Assembly: GCA_002423435.1 (NCBI GenBank)
Contig: DIWE01000032.1
Location: forward strand, 24,181-88,180
Source: Clostridiales bacterium UBA6114
GTDB taxonomy: Bacteria > Bacillota > Clostridia > Oscillospirales > Butyricicoccaceae
Direction: 5' to 3'
Length of the DNA: 64,000 nucleotides
Position numbers and translations under genes: made by a program. The notes beneath the pieces were generated by a model that searched no databases, was not told the origin of the DNA, and worked only from the letters and a program-made list of their open reading frames with translations. Below, one piece after another: positions 16,566 through 23,955 of this stretch; the stretch's first letter is position 1, and each line of letters opens with the position of its first letter.

Positions 16566-17048
16566 TTATAAATCCGCGACAGCTCTCCACGCCTTGTCCG
16601 TCGCCCCCATCAGCCGACATTTGACCAGGAACCTCGGCAGGCACATCATATAGGCGATATCTCCCATGGAAAATCTCATCCCGAAGAAGAGGAGAAGAAC
16701 GCATCTTTCGTCGAAGCAAAGCCTCTTAAGCGTTTGGGCAAATATACGGTGCCCTTCGGGCGGCCCGCCTTTTTGCAGATCCCCGGACAAAAGGCCACCC
16801 GGATTGTAAGGGGTTTTTTTTGCCGGGCTTCGGCAGCTCCGGCAAAGACGCCTGAGGCTTTGTATCTTAAATCGCTCGATATCGGATTTATCCCCGGCGC
16901 TTGCAAAGGAATCCGTGAATGCGTCGGTTACGGCACGTTCGGCTGCTTGCGCATCGCCCGTCGTCAGCAGGGCAAAGCTGTAAAGCTCCGTCGCGGTCGC
17001 CCGGTAGAGGAGCTCAAGCTGGTTTTGCGTCTCGATCTCAGTAAACAA
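16566..17048 (-). CDS. Divergent sigma-70/ECF-like protein
   Basis: 160 residues, starting at TTG 17048 behind GGAGGT (6 bases away). The first half (QLELLYRATATELYSFALLT, DAQAAERAVTDAFTDSF) looks like sigma region 2 of ECF factors; the second half (LKRLCFDERCVLLLFFGMRF, then IAYMMCLPRFLVKCRLM) has the outline of region 4.2, a helix-turn-helix, but without several usual residues. No membrane segment. It precedes the SLH-WG gene, which suggests that it controls this surface gene, or that it is a degenerate paralog. No anti-sigma gene is adjacent. Assignment is moderate. Confidence 0.55.
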   Translation of the reverse strand: MFTEIETQNQLELLYRATATELYSFALLTTGDAQAAERAVTDAFTDSFASAGDKSDIERFKIQSLRRLCRSCRSPAKKTPYNPGGLLSGDLQKGGPPEGHRIFAQTLKRLCFDERCVLLLFFGMRFSMGDIAYMMCLPRFLVKCRLMGATDKAWRAVADL

Positions 17049-17473
17049 GGTTTTACCTCCAAATAAAACGAAAAGCGGCAGCGGTTTCGGGTTTTACCGC
17101 CGGTTGTTACGACCTGTTGTCCACAAAAGACAATAACGACGCTTTAATGCAACACCATTGTCCATTTTTTTAGAAAAAAAGATAGGCTTAAAACCGCGCT
17201 GCGCAGTTTCAGCTTCCCTTCTGCTTATGTTATCGGCAGGGCTTTTCCGTTTGTTTATCATGGCGCAGACAAACAGGACGCAAAAACGCAAATGCATCAA
17301 TATAAGGAATTTCCTGACGCCGGGGCTCGCAGGGCGCGCGGGGGGATAGTGCGAAGTGGGCCGGCGACGCCCACGTATGACGGCAATTCTTTATTGTGCT
17401 TTGTCGGCGGATGTAATATGATAAGACTGGCGGCCGAATGGTACGGATTTTAGCAAACAAAGAGGGAAAGACA
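17049..17473. other. Intergenic region with a promoter candidate for ybaK
   Basis: Divergent intergenic region of about 425 bases with no convincing ORF. On the plus strand TTGTGC (17394-17399), 17 bases, TATGAT (17417-17422) is a reasonable promoter for the next gene, with a start near 17429. I see no other clear signal; a poly-T/poly-A palindrome around 17164-17179 is probably composition. Confidence 0.5.
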
Positions 17474-17968
17474 TTGGCGAGTGCAAATACGAAAACGAAC
17501 GCGATGAGGATTCTCGACGGCGCCGGGATTTCCTATCGCCAGCACAGATATGATCCGAACGACGGGCTGATCGACGGGGTATCCGTCTCAAAGAAAATCG
17601 GACAGCCGGTAGAGAAGGTATACAAAACCCTTGTTGCCCGGGCAGCAAGCGGGGAATACCTTGTGTTTGTGATCCCCGTCGAACAGGAGCTCGACTTAAA
17701 GGCGGCGGCGAGGGCGTTCGGCGAAAAGTCGGTCGAAATGATCAGGGTGTCGGATATCAGCAAGGTGACGGGATATATCCGCGGGGGATGCTCGCCGGTC
17801 GGGATGAAGAAGGAATACAAAACAATATTGGATGCTTCCTACGAAGGACTGGAAACGATCATTGTGAGCGCGGGAAAAATCGGATATCAGCTCGAGCTTT
17901 GCCCGGACGATTTAATCGGGTTCATTGGCTGCGGCACCGCCGAGGTTACGGCGCGGCGCCCGGTGTAA
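17474..17968 (+). CDS. ybaK: Cys-tRNA(Pro)/tRNA(Cys) deacylase (YbaK family)
   Basis: Editing enzyme that removes Cys wrongly attached to tRNA-Pro. The product (about 164 residues) begins ASANTKTNAMRILDGAGISY and has EKVYKTLVARA with the conserved Lys, FVIPVEQELDLKAAARAFG and the TGYIRGGCSPVGMKK block typical of YbaK. The ORF opens at ATG 17438, but TTG 17474 follows AGAGGGAAAG (17461-17470) and gives the family start. A second member of this fold occurs at 49730. Single-gene unit, followed by a GC-rich hairpin. Confidence 0.9.
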   Translation: MASANTKTNAMRILDGAGISYRQHRYDPNDGLIDGVSVSKKIGQPVEKVYKTLVARAASGEYLVFVIPVEQELDLKAAARAFGEKSVEMIRVSDISKVTGYIRGGCSPVGMKKEYKTILDASYEGLETIIVSAGKIGYQLELCPDDLIGFIGCGTAEVTARRPV

Positions 17969-18034
17969 AAGCGCTTTCGGGTAAGCCGGGAACGGGACGG
18001 AAAGATTCTTGGAAGCCGCAAAGGCATAAAAAGG

Positions 18035-18058
18035 CGGCCCGGTGAGACCGCCGGGCCG
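18035..18058 (+). terminator. GC-rich hairpin between ybaK and the SDR gene
   Basis: CGGCCCGG (18035-18042) and CCGGGCCG (18051-18058), perfect 8-bp stem, loop TGAGACCG. No T-tract, so perhaps a weak terminator or attenuator 44 bases before the next start. Confidence 0.45.
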
Positions 18059-18101
18059 TATAGGCTTTGATTGAAGAAAATCGGCTTTTGGAGGGATTGC
18101 A

Positions 18102-18875
18102 ATGGTTTTTCAGGACAAGGTGTGCGTTGTGACCGGAGGCGCCAACGGGATCGGGCGCGCGGTCGCCGAGGCGTTTCTTAGTAAGGGCGCGTATGTCGCG
18201 GTCATCGATGCGGATCTCGCCGCCGGGGAGCGGCTTGCAGGCCGGTACGGCGACAGGGTGCTGTTTGTCCACGGCGACGCCGCCGAGGAAAGCGCGCTCC
18301 GGGCATTTTCCGAAACGGTGCTCCGCCGGTTTCACCAGATAGACTGCCTGATCAACAACGCCTGCGTAAGCCGGAAGGGGATTTTGTCCGGATGCTCCTA
18401 CGACGACTTTATGTATGTGCTGAGGCTCGGCGTCGCCGCGCCCTATTTCCTGACGAAACTCTTTTTGGACGCCTTCGCGCCGGGCGCGTCGGTCGTCAAC
18501 ATTTCATCGACCCGCGCGCTGATGTCGCAGCCGGATACGGAAAGCTATACCTCGGCCAAGGGCGGCATCGGCGCCTTGACCCACGCTCTGGCGATTAGCC
18601 TGAGCGGCAGGGCGAGGGTCAACTCCATAAGCCCGGGATGGATCGACACCCGCCTTTACCACGAGGGCGCGGAGTCTGCTCCCGAGCTTATTGCCGCCGA
18701 CCACGGGCAGCATCCCGCGGGGCGCGTCGGCGCGCCGCCGGACATCGCGGAAACGGTCCTGTTTCTGTGCGGCGACGGCGCCTCGTTTATCACGGGCCAG
18801 AACATCGTCGTCGACGGCGGAATGACAAGGCAGATGATTTATCACGGCGACTGCGGATGGACTTTTCGGCCGTAA
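18102..18875 (+). CDS. Short-chain dehydrogenase/reductase (classical SDR)
   Basis: 257 residues. Cofactor motif GGANGIGRAVAEAF (TGxxxGIG, residues about 9-22), NNAC (NNAG variant), Ser in VNISSTRAL and the catalytic pair YTSAK (Tyr-x3-Lys), closing INFSSGW-like segment SISPGWIDTRLY and the C-terminal TGQNIVVDGGMT. A complete, probably NAD(P)-dependent oxidoreductase. Start ATG 18102 behind TTGGAGGG. The substrate is not indicated by the neighbours; the next gene converges on it. Confidence 0.88.
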   Translation: MVFQDKVCVVTGGANGIGRAVAEAFLSKGAYVAVIDADLAAGERLAGRYGDRVLFVHGDAAEESALRAFSETVLRRFHQIDCLINNACVSRKGILSGCSYDDFMYVLRLGVAAPYFLTKLFLDAFAPGASVVNISSTRALMSQPDTESYTSAKGGIGALTHALAISLSGRARVNSISPGWIDTRLYHEGAESAPELIAADHGQHPAGRVGAPPDIAETVLFLCGDGASFITGQNIVVDGGMTRQMIYHGDCGWTFRP

Positions 18876-18936
18876 AGGCGAAGACCTTGCCGGATGGACA
18901 CGGCTGCGGAAAAGGGTGCCCGCGGCCGCCCGGGTC

Positions 18937-19575
18937 TCAGAGCCGGTTGAAGCTGACAAAGCCGCCGCCGAGCGTGGTCGTTTGAAACCAGAGGGCGAGG
19001 TCGATTTTCTTGATCCTGCCGTCGTCGATAATCTCGGCGACTGCGGAGCTTGCGTCCTCCTCGAAGCTAAGCGAGATAATCGTGACCCAGTGCCAGGGAT
19101 CGAGGCGTTTTTCGCCGCCGTTGCTCAAATTCAAGAAGGCGACGGGCGTATCCCTGGAAAGCGCCTCGCCGATAAACGCGAGCACACCGGGGAAGCCGGG
19201 GCGCTTCGACCGGTCCTCGGCAACGTCGACCGAGTCAAGGGAAAGGTCCAGCCCCTTTGCCTTAATGTAAGCCCATGCGCCTTTACAGAGGATTTCCGTT
19301 GACGGAATACCCCTGAGCGTCGGGGTCACGTATTTCCAGACCTCCTCCATAAGTATACGGCACTCGCGCTTTGTCAGCATGAAGCCGTAAGGCCCGGCTC
19401 CCGGACGCGCGCGGTTTAAATAACAGATAATGCCCGAGACGACGGACGGGCCGCAGCCCGAAAGGCGCTGCCACCGGGTTTTGTACCATATCTGGTTAAA
19501 ACCGTAGCAGACGCTTTCGGTTTCTTCATCGACGACCCGAAACAGGTCCGGTCGCAGTATTGACTTGGTTGTCAT
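18937..19575 (-). CDS. Papain-like cysteine protease domain protein (C39-like), putative
   Basis: About 212 residues from ATG 19575, chosen because GAGGAGAA lies just before it. Residues around RLSGCGPSVVSGII present a Cys at the start of a helix, and DPWHWVTII supplies a His in a beta-strand context, as in C39-like papain-fold peptidases; a later Asp/Asn (ALWFQTT, IIDDGRIKKID) could complete the triad. No signal peptide or membrane segment is evident, so it would act in the cytoplasm. There is no associated transporter or bacteriocin gene. Function is unknown; the fold assignment is moderate. Confidence 0.5.
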   Translation of the reverse strand: MTTKSILRPDLFRVVDEETESVCYGFNQIWYKTRWQRLSGCGPSVVSGIICYLNRARPGAGPYGFMLTKRECRILMEEVWKYVTPTLRGIPSTEILCKGAWAYIKAKGLDLSLDSVDVAEDRSKRPGFPGVLAFIGEALSRDTPVAFLNLSNGGEKRLDPWHWVTIISLSFEEDASSAVAEIIDDGRIKKIDLALWFQTTTLGGGFVSFNRL

Positions 19576-19713
19576 CGGTTCTCCTCTTTGGTTTGTATTT
19601 ATTTCAAGAACACAAAATCGCTGTATCATAACGCGCTGCGGTTAATCACTATCACTATACATTATATGCTGCCGCCATGGCAATCGATGGAGAAAAAAAA
19701 GGACGGGATCTTT

Positions 19714-20226
19714 ATGAAGAACAAGGAAATTGACAATCTCTCAAGAGAGGATCTGCTCACACTGCTCGGGCTTTACGCGAAAAACTGGCTTGCCCTCGAC
19801 GGGGTCTGGTTTCAGTCGATCGAGCAAAAATACGGTATGGAGGAAGCGGTCGAGCACGACATAAACGCGTGGAGACGTTTTACCGAAATTGAGGCCGACC
19901 GGATTAAAAAATTCCTGCGTTTGCCGGAACGCTCCGGCATAGAAGGCCTGAAGAGGGCGCTGTCGCTTCGGATGTATGCAAACCTCAACGAGGACGAGAT
20001 CATCGAAAAGGATAATGTGCTCATCTATCGCACCCTTGACTGCCGCGTCCAGAACGCCCGGAAGAGAAAGGGAATGGAGTTTCATCCGTGCAAGCCGGTC
20101 GGCCTGGTTGAGTATACCTACTTTGCAAAGGCGATCGACGACAGGTTCGAATGCGAGGCGCTGAGCTGCTACCCCGACGTTACGGATCAAACCTGCAACT
20201 GTTCATGGAAATTTACTCTGCTTTAG
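19714..20226 (+). CDS. DUF6125-type cytosolic protein
   Basis: About 170 residues from ATG 19714 (an upstream ATG at 19687 is possible; GGACGGGA at 19701-19708 favours 19714). Recognised by LSREDLLTLLGLYAKNWLA, the LDGVWFQSIEQKYGMEEA block, RTLDCRVQNARKRKGM, FHPCKPVGLVEYTYFAKAI and the C-terminal cysteine-rich NCSWKF. Family members are small soluble proteins of unknown function in anaerobes. Cysteines near DCRVQ and CPDVTDQTCNCSW could bind metal. No functional context is visible apart from the following rlmA. Confidence 0.7.
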   Translation: MKNKEIDNLSREDLLTLLGLYAKNWLALDGVWFQSIEQKYGMEEAVEHDINAWRRFTEIEADRIKKFLRLPERSGIEGLKRALSLRMYANLNEDEIIEKDNVLIYRTLDCRVQNARKRKGMEFHPCKPVGLVEYTYFAKAIDDRFECEALSCYPDVTDQTCNCSWKFTLL

Positions 20227-20255
20227 AGATAATACAAGAATTACGGGAGTTTCAT

Positions 20256-21077
20256 ATGAGCGGCTTTATTTGTCCGGTCTGCGGCGGGGAGCTTAACGGG
20301 GACTTAAAGGGCCTGTCCTGCCGCCAAAACCACCATTTCGACCGCGCGAAAAGCGGTTATGTCAATCTTCTTCTCAAGAATCAGCCGAAAGCAAGGCGTC
20401 ACGGCGACGATAAGCTGATGCTCGTCTCAAGGCGGGATTTCCTTAATAAGGGCTATTACAGGCCGCTCCTTGACGCCGTTTGCGAAACGATTGGGGAATA
20501 TGCGTCCGACCGCATGAAAATTCTCGACGCCGGCTGCGGCGAATGCTATTTTACCGCGAGCATTTACGGATATCTGGTCAAAAACGGAATTGAGGCCGAG
20601 GTGCTGGCGGTCGATATTTCGAAGGACGCGCTGGTCCTGGGCGCAAAACGCAGCCGGGAGCTTGAGCTCGCGGTGGCGAGCGTATTCCGCCTGCCCGTTC
20701 GCGGCGAGTCCTGCGACATGCTGTTTTCCGTCTTCGCGCCGTTTGGTCCCGAAGAGTTTTGCCGAGTGCTGAAAAAGGGCGGCGTCATGATAAGGGTGAT
20801 CCCGCTTGAAAGGCATCTGTGGAGCTTAAAGCGGGCGGTTTACGATGAGCCGTATGTAAACCGGGTGGACCGCTCTGTCCCCGACGGCTTTGAACTGGTG
20901 AAGAGCCGGGAAGTCCGGGGAGCGATCCGCCTGCCCTGCGGCGAAGACATTGAAAACGTGTTCCGGATGACGCCCTATTACTATAAAACCGGCGAGAAAG
21001 ATCAAAAGAAATTGCAGGAGCTTCATGAGCTTGACACCGAGATCGAATTCGGTATCGAGGTTTACCGCAAGAAATAA
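20256..21077 (+). CDS. rlmA: 23S rRNA (guanine-N1)-methyltransferase RlmA-like
   Basis: SAM-dependent enzyme that methylates a guanine in helix 35 of 23S rRNA (RlmA/TlrB type). The N-terminus has the zinc ribbon CPVCGGEL ... CRQNHHF (Cys6, Cys9, Cys22, His26), then DRAKSGYVNLL, and the Rossmann motif ILDAGCGECYFT with EVLAVDISKDAL. C-terminal MTPYYYKT matches the family motif. 273 residues from ATG 20256, with CGGGAG 7 bases upstream; the ORF can be extended upstream but without family similarity. Confidence 0.88.
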   Translation: MSGFICPVCGGELNGDLKGLSCRQNHHFDRAKSGYVNLLLKNQPKARRHGDDKLMLVSRRDFLNKGYYRPLLDAVCETIGEYASDRMKILDAGCGECYFTASIYGYLVKNGIEAEVLAVDISKDALVLGAKRSRELELAVASVFRLPVRGESCDMLFSVFAPFGPEEFCRVLKKGGVMIRVIPLERHLWSLKRAVYDEPYVNRVDRSVPDGFELVKSREVRGAIRLPCGEDIENVFRMTPYYYKTGEKDQKKLQELHELDTEIEFGIEVYRKK

Positions 21078-21161
21078 AGGCATGCCCTTTTTGCCGGATG
21101 TTCACAGGTAAGACGCGCGGCAAAATATGGGCATGGCCTTCACTGTCCCGAAAACGCGGCT

Positions 21162-22112
21162 TTAGCGGCAGAGCGCGCAGGAGGCGCAGCCGCCGGGAGC
21201 GCATTCCGACATCCCGCGCGGGGTCCCCGTGATATCAAACCTTGTTCGGTCGAGGGGATAGACGTGTTCGTCCTCGCCGGTGATTTTCAAAAGCCCGCCG
21301 AAAAATTCAAATTTGAGCGGAATCGTGATAAACGCGTTTTCGTCGGGCCCGAACCGCCTTCTTACAGGGGCGAGACGGTCGGTTTCGCCGTCTTCTGTCA
21401 CGGCCGTGATCCGGTCCGAAAAGGAGAACAGCGAGACGGGGTTGCCGGCTTCGTCGAAGACGAGCGAATTTTTGTCCGCGTTGATGCCAAGGGCGTTTTC
21501 ATCGAAAGCGGTGAGCGCCCCTATTTTTGTCGTGACACAGACCGGCTCGGCAGGCTCTACGGACTTTATCCTGCCGTTTTCGTAGAGGGAGAACCCTGTT
21601 CTCACGGGGATTTCCCCGGCGGGCGTCGAAAGACGGATCACCTCGCCCGGAAACAGCGTCAGCGTCTTTAACCGTCCGCTTTTGTAAAAGTGCAGTCCGA
21701 TGACCCGGGCTGAGAACATCCCGAAATCAAACCTGAAACAAAACGGGAAGGAGAGCTTTTTCTCGTCCTGCTCCGACCAGTAGCCGCTGATCTTTCCGTT
21801 TAGCGGGAAGACCCGCTTTACTTCTCCGCTTTCGTAAAAGGTGACGAGCTCGGCGGGAAATTTTCCGATCGGCGTTATGATCTCGGTCTGCGCCTCAAGC
21901 GCGACGCTTTTGATTTTTCGGTTTTCGTAAAAGGAGAGGGACTTTATAAATTTGCGCCTTACATCCTCTTCACCGTACTGAGGGATCAGATCGCCGCAGC
22001 TTAGGTGAAGCACGTTTTTCCGGTTGAGCCTGCACTCGTACAGGCTCCCGTCGGCGTAATAGCCGGCGCAGACCACGCCGGAGATTTCGCCGTATTCCGT
22101 CTGAAGCATCAT
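21162..22112 (-). CDS. MORN-like repeat protein with a C-terminal cysteine cluster, nif-linked
   Basis: 316 residues, unknown function. Short repeats of about 20-25 residues recur: SFYENRKIKSVAL, TFYESGEVKRVFPL, HFYKSGRLKTLTL and SLYENGRIKSVEP, with a Y-x-S/N-G-x-hydrophobic-K pattern like MORN-variant beta-hairpins. The last 15 residues hold a cysteine cluster, CAPGGCASCALC (C-x4-C-x2-C-x2-C), that could bind a metal or Fe-S cluster. The start ATG 22112 is preceded by AAGGAGTG and lies 4 bases after anfO, so it belongs to the anfO operon. Divergent to nifH. I do not recognise a named family; a role near the nitrogenase is inferred only from position. Confidence 0.6.
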   Translation of the reverse strand: MMLQTEYGEISGVVCAGYYADGSLYECRLNRKNVLHLSCGDLIPQYGEEDVRRKFIKSLSFYENRKIKSVALEAQTEIITPIGKFPAELVTFYESGEVKRVFPLNGKISGYWSEQDEKKLSFPFCFRFDFGMFSARVIGLHFYKSGRLKTLTLFPGEVIRLSTPAGEIPVRTGFSLYENGRIKSVEPAEPVCVTTKIGALTAFDENALGINADKNSLVFDEAGNPVSLFSFSDRITAVTEDGETDRLAPVRRRFGPDENAFITIPLKFEFFGGLLKITGEDEHVYPLDRTRFDITGTPRGMSECAPGGCASCALCR

Positions 22113-22116
22113 GGTA

Positions 22117-22731
22117 TCACTCCTTACAGACTTTTTTCAGAATGGTCGCCGTTACCTTTCCTTCGGATAAAACGGTTGAAACCGACAGATGCGGCTCGCT
22201 TTCGAGCCATGGCGGCAGGTGGCTGCAGAGCAGGGTAAGCGATATAAACGGCTTTTCCGCGAGAAACGGCCGGAGGGCCTTTTTGGAGGACAGTCCGGGG
22301 TTCTGGCTCTGCAGCGCGATAAGATCGAGGTAATAGTATCCGGGAATGTCCGTCTCCACGGGCGATTCGGGCAAGGCGGACACCGCCGTTTTGTTTTTTT
22401 CCTCCTCGATATCCCGCGAAATCGAATCGAGTATGGGCGGGGAGACCGCGTCGATCTCGAAAATGGAGAAGCCGAGCCGGTCGAAAACATTGTAAATGAT
22501 GCCCGAGATTTTTTTCCCCGCGATAATTTTGCAGCTTTGGAGCTGTCCGGCGAGGGAGTTGATTTCCTCCCTGACCGCGCGCATGTCGCCCGCGCGGGAA
22601 AAATCGACGGGGATTTCCCGCGTTATTTCCCAGAAATCGGTATTTTTTTCAAAAATCGCGACGGACGAGCCTTCCGAAAGGGTCGAAACCTGTGAGCTGC
22701 CGTCGAGCACAACGGCGATTTTACCTTTCAT
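22117..22731 (-). CDS. anfO: Fe-only nitrogenase accessory protein AnfO homolog
   Basis: 204 residues from ATG 22731 (GGAG 8 bases upstream). The sequence fits the AnfO family: start MKGKIAVVLDGSSQVSTL, VAIFEKNTDFWEITREIPVD, SCKIIAGKKISGIIYNVFDR with LGFSIFEID, a variable acidic middle, then the conserved block ALRPFLAEKPFISLTLLCSH with PPWLE and a final Cys (KKVCKE). AnfO is known to accompany the iron-only nitrogenase, yet the nearby nif genes are of the molybdenum type and no anfD, anfG or anfK is in the window. Divergently transcribed from nifH by a good promoter. Confidence 0.8.
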   Translation of the reverse strand: MKGKIAVVLDGSSQVSTLSEGSSVAIFEKNTDFWEITREIPVDFSRAGDMRAVREEINSLAGQLQSCKIIAGKKISGIIYNVFDRLGFSIFEIDAVSPPILDSISRDIEEEKNKTAVSALPESPVETDIPGYYYLDLIALQSQNPGLSSKKALRPFLAEKPFISLTLLCSHLPPWLESEPHLSVSTVLSEGKVTATILKKVCKE

Positions 22732-22809
22732 ATGCAAACTCCGATTCGACATAAAATGAAAGAGGGACACATTTAAAATTCATAAATGCGCCCCCTTGCG
22801 TACAATGTC

Positions 22810-22838
22810 AGTATAATCTTATTTGCCCGGATAGTCAA
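22810..22838 (-). promoter_or_regulatory. Promoter of anfO operon
   Basis: Minus strand: TTGACT (22838-22833), 17-base spacer, TATACT (22815-22810). The spacer holds ATCCGGGCAA, whose complement TTGCCCGGAT recurs at the nifH promoter. Confidence 0.7.
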
Positions 22839-22921
22839 GAAAATGAATTTTAATTTTACGGAATAGCTATTTTTTACAAAAACAAGCCTCGTTTTTTGCA
22901 CTATATTTACGATTTGATGCA

Positions 22922-22950
22922 TTGCCCGGATTTTTGAAACCAGTTATACT
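22922..22950 (+). promoter_or_regulatory. Promoter candidate of the nifH operon
   Basis: TTGCCC (22922-22927), 17-base spacer, TATACT (22945-22950); transcription start near 22957. It fits sigma-A; no -24/-12 sequence of the sigma-54 type (GG-N10-GC) was found in this region. The TTGCCCGGAT that forms the -35 box is repeated at 22823-22832. Confidence 0.6.
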
Positions 22951-22989
22951 AAAAGCATCAACTGACGGACGAAAGGGACAAAATTGAAT

Positions 22990-23043
22990 AAAGACAAGGG
23001 GGTCTTTCACATCTCTCAGAGGTGTTCAAGACCCCCGTTTTTT
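22990..23043 (+). terminator. Terminator/antiterminator element in the nifH leader
   Basis: Intrinsic terminator: GGGGGTCTT (22998-23006) pairs with AAGACCCCC (23028-23036), with an inner stem CACATCT/AGAGGTG, followed by G and TTTTTT (23038-23043). It overlaps a second hairpin, AAAGAC (22990-22995) with GTCTTT (23002-23007) and the 6-base loop AAGGGG, so the two structures are mutually exclusive. No other plus-strand gene ends upstream (the nearest, rlmA, ends at 21077), which means the terminator must act on the nifH leader itself or end a short RNA of about 85 bases. Confidence 0.75.
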
Positions 23044-23091
23044 ATTATTTCATTTGCAGTTATAGAAAAGAGCAGGATGGAGGCTATATTT

Positions 23092-23913
23092 ATGAGACAG
23101 GTCGCAATTTACGGAAAAGGCGGAATCGGAAAATCGACGACAACCCAGAACCTGACGGCGGGCCTGGGCGAAAAAGGCAAGCATATCATGATTGTCGGCT
23201 GTGATCCGAAGGCGGATTCGACGAGGCTGATTCTCGGCGGGCTTGCCCAGCAGACGGTCCTCGACACCCTGCGGGAAGAGGGTGAGGATATCGACCTCGA
23301 GTATGTGCTGAAGAAGGGCTTTGCGGGCATCAGATGCGTGGAGTCGGGCGGACCCGAGCCGGGCGTCGGATGCGCGGGGCGCGGGATCATCACCTCCATC
23401 GGCCTTCTGGAGAGGCTCGGGGCCTATACCGACGACCTCGACTATGTGTTTTACGACGTGCTGGGCGACGTTGTCTGCGGCGGGTTCGCGATGCCGATCC
23501 GCGAAGGCAAGGCGCGGGAGATTTATATCGTGGCCTCGGGCGAAATGATGGCGCTGTACGCGGCGAACAACATTTCAAAGGGCATTCAGAAATACGCCAA
23601 CACCGGCGGCGTGCGCCTCGGCGGCATCATCTGCAACAGCCGCAAGGTCGACGGCGAGGCCGAGCTGGTTTCCGCGTTTGCTAAGGAGCTTGGCTCACAG
23701 ATGATCCACTTCGTGCCCCGGGACAATATGGTCCAGCGCGCGGAGATCAACAAAAAGACGGTGATCGATTTTGACCCTGACTGCAGCCAAGCCGATGAGT
23801 ACCGGACGCTCGCCGGGAAGATCGACGGAAACGACATGTTCGTAATTCCGAAGCCCTTAAAGCAGGACCGCCTTGAGGAGATCCTGATGGAACACGGCAT
23901 TATGGACATTTAA
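23092..23913 (+). CDS. nifH: Nitrogenase iron protein (dinitrogenase reductase)
   Basis: Homodimeric Fe protein that passes electrons to NifDK with ATP hydrolysis and also takes part in FeMo-co insertion. P-loop YGKGGIGKSTTTQ (residues 7-19), switch GCDPKADSTR, cluster ligands Cys94 (GVGCAGRG) and Cys129 (VVCGGF), and Arg97, the site of ADP-ribosylation in other organisms. 273 residues, the length of the C. pasteurianum protein. The ORF extends 36 codons upstream, but ATG 23092 follows TGGAGG by 7 bases. It starts the nif operon behind the leader terminator. Confidence 0.97.
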   Translation: MRQVAIYGKGGIGKSTTTQNLTAGLGEKGKHIMIVGCDPKADSTRLILGGLAQQTVLDTLREEGEDIDLEYVLKKGFAGIRCVESGGPEPGVGCAGRGIITSIGLLERLGAYTDDLDYVFYDVLGDVVCGGFAMPIREGKAREIYIVASGEMMALYAANNISKGIQKYANTGGVRLGGIICNSRKVDGEAELVSAFAKELGSQMIHFVPRDNMVQRAEINKKTVIDFDPDCSQADEYRTLAGKIDGNDMFVIPKPLKQDRLEEILMEHGIMDI

Positions 23914-23955
23914 CGGCCGGGCATCTTTGATTCAATCTGTAAAGGGGTATGAAGA

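Noticed and set aside
20151..20255. Extended N-terminus of RlmA
   Set aside because: The extension overlaps the preceding gene and lacks similarity; the zinc ribbon starts right after ATG 20256, which has a ribosome binding site.
22732..23091. Sigma-54 promoter or NifA sites before nifH
   Set aside because: No GG-N10-GC element and no TGT-N10-ACA pair with suitable spacing was found; a sigma-A-like pair is present instead.
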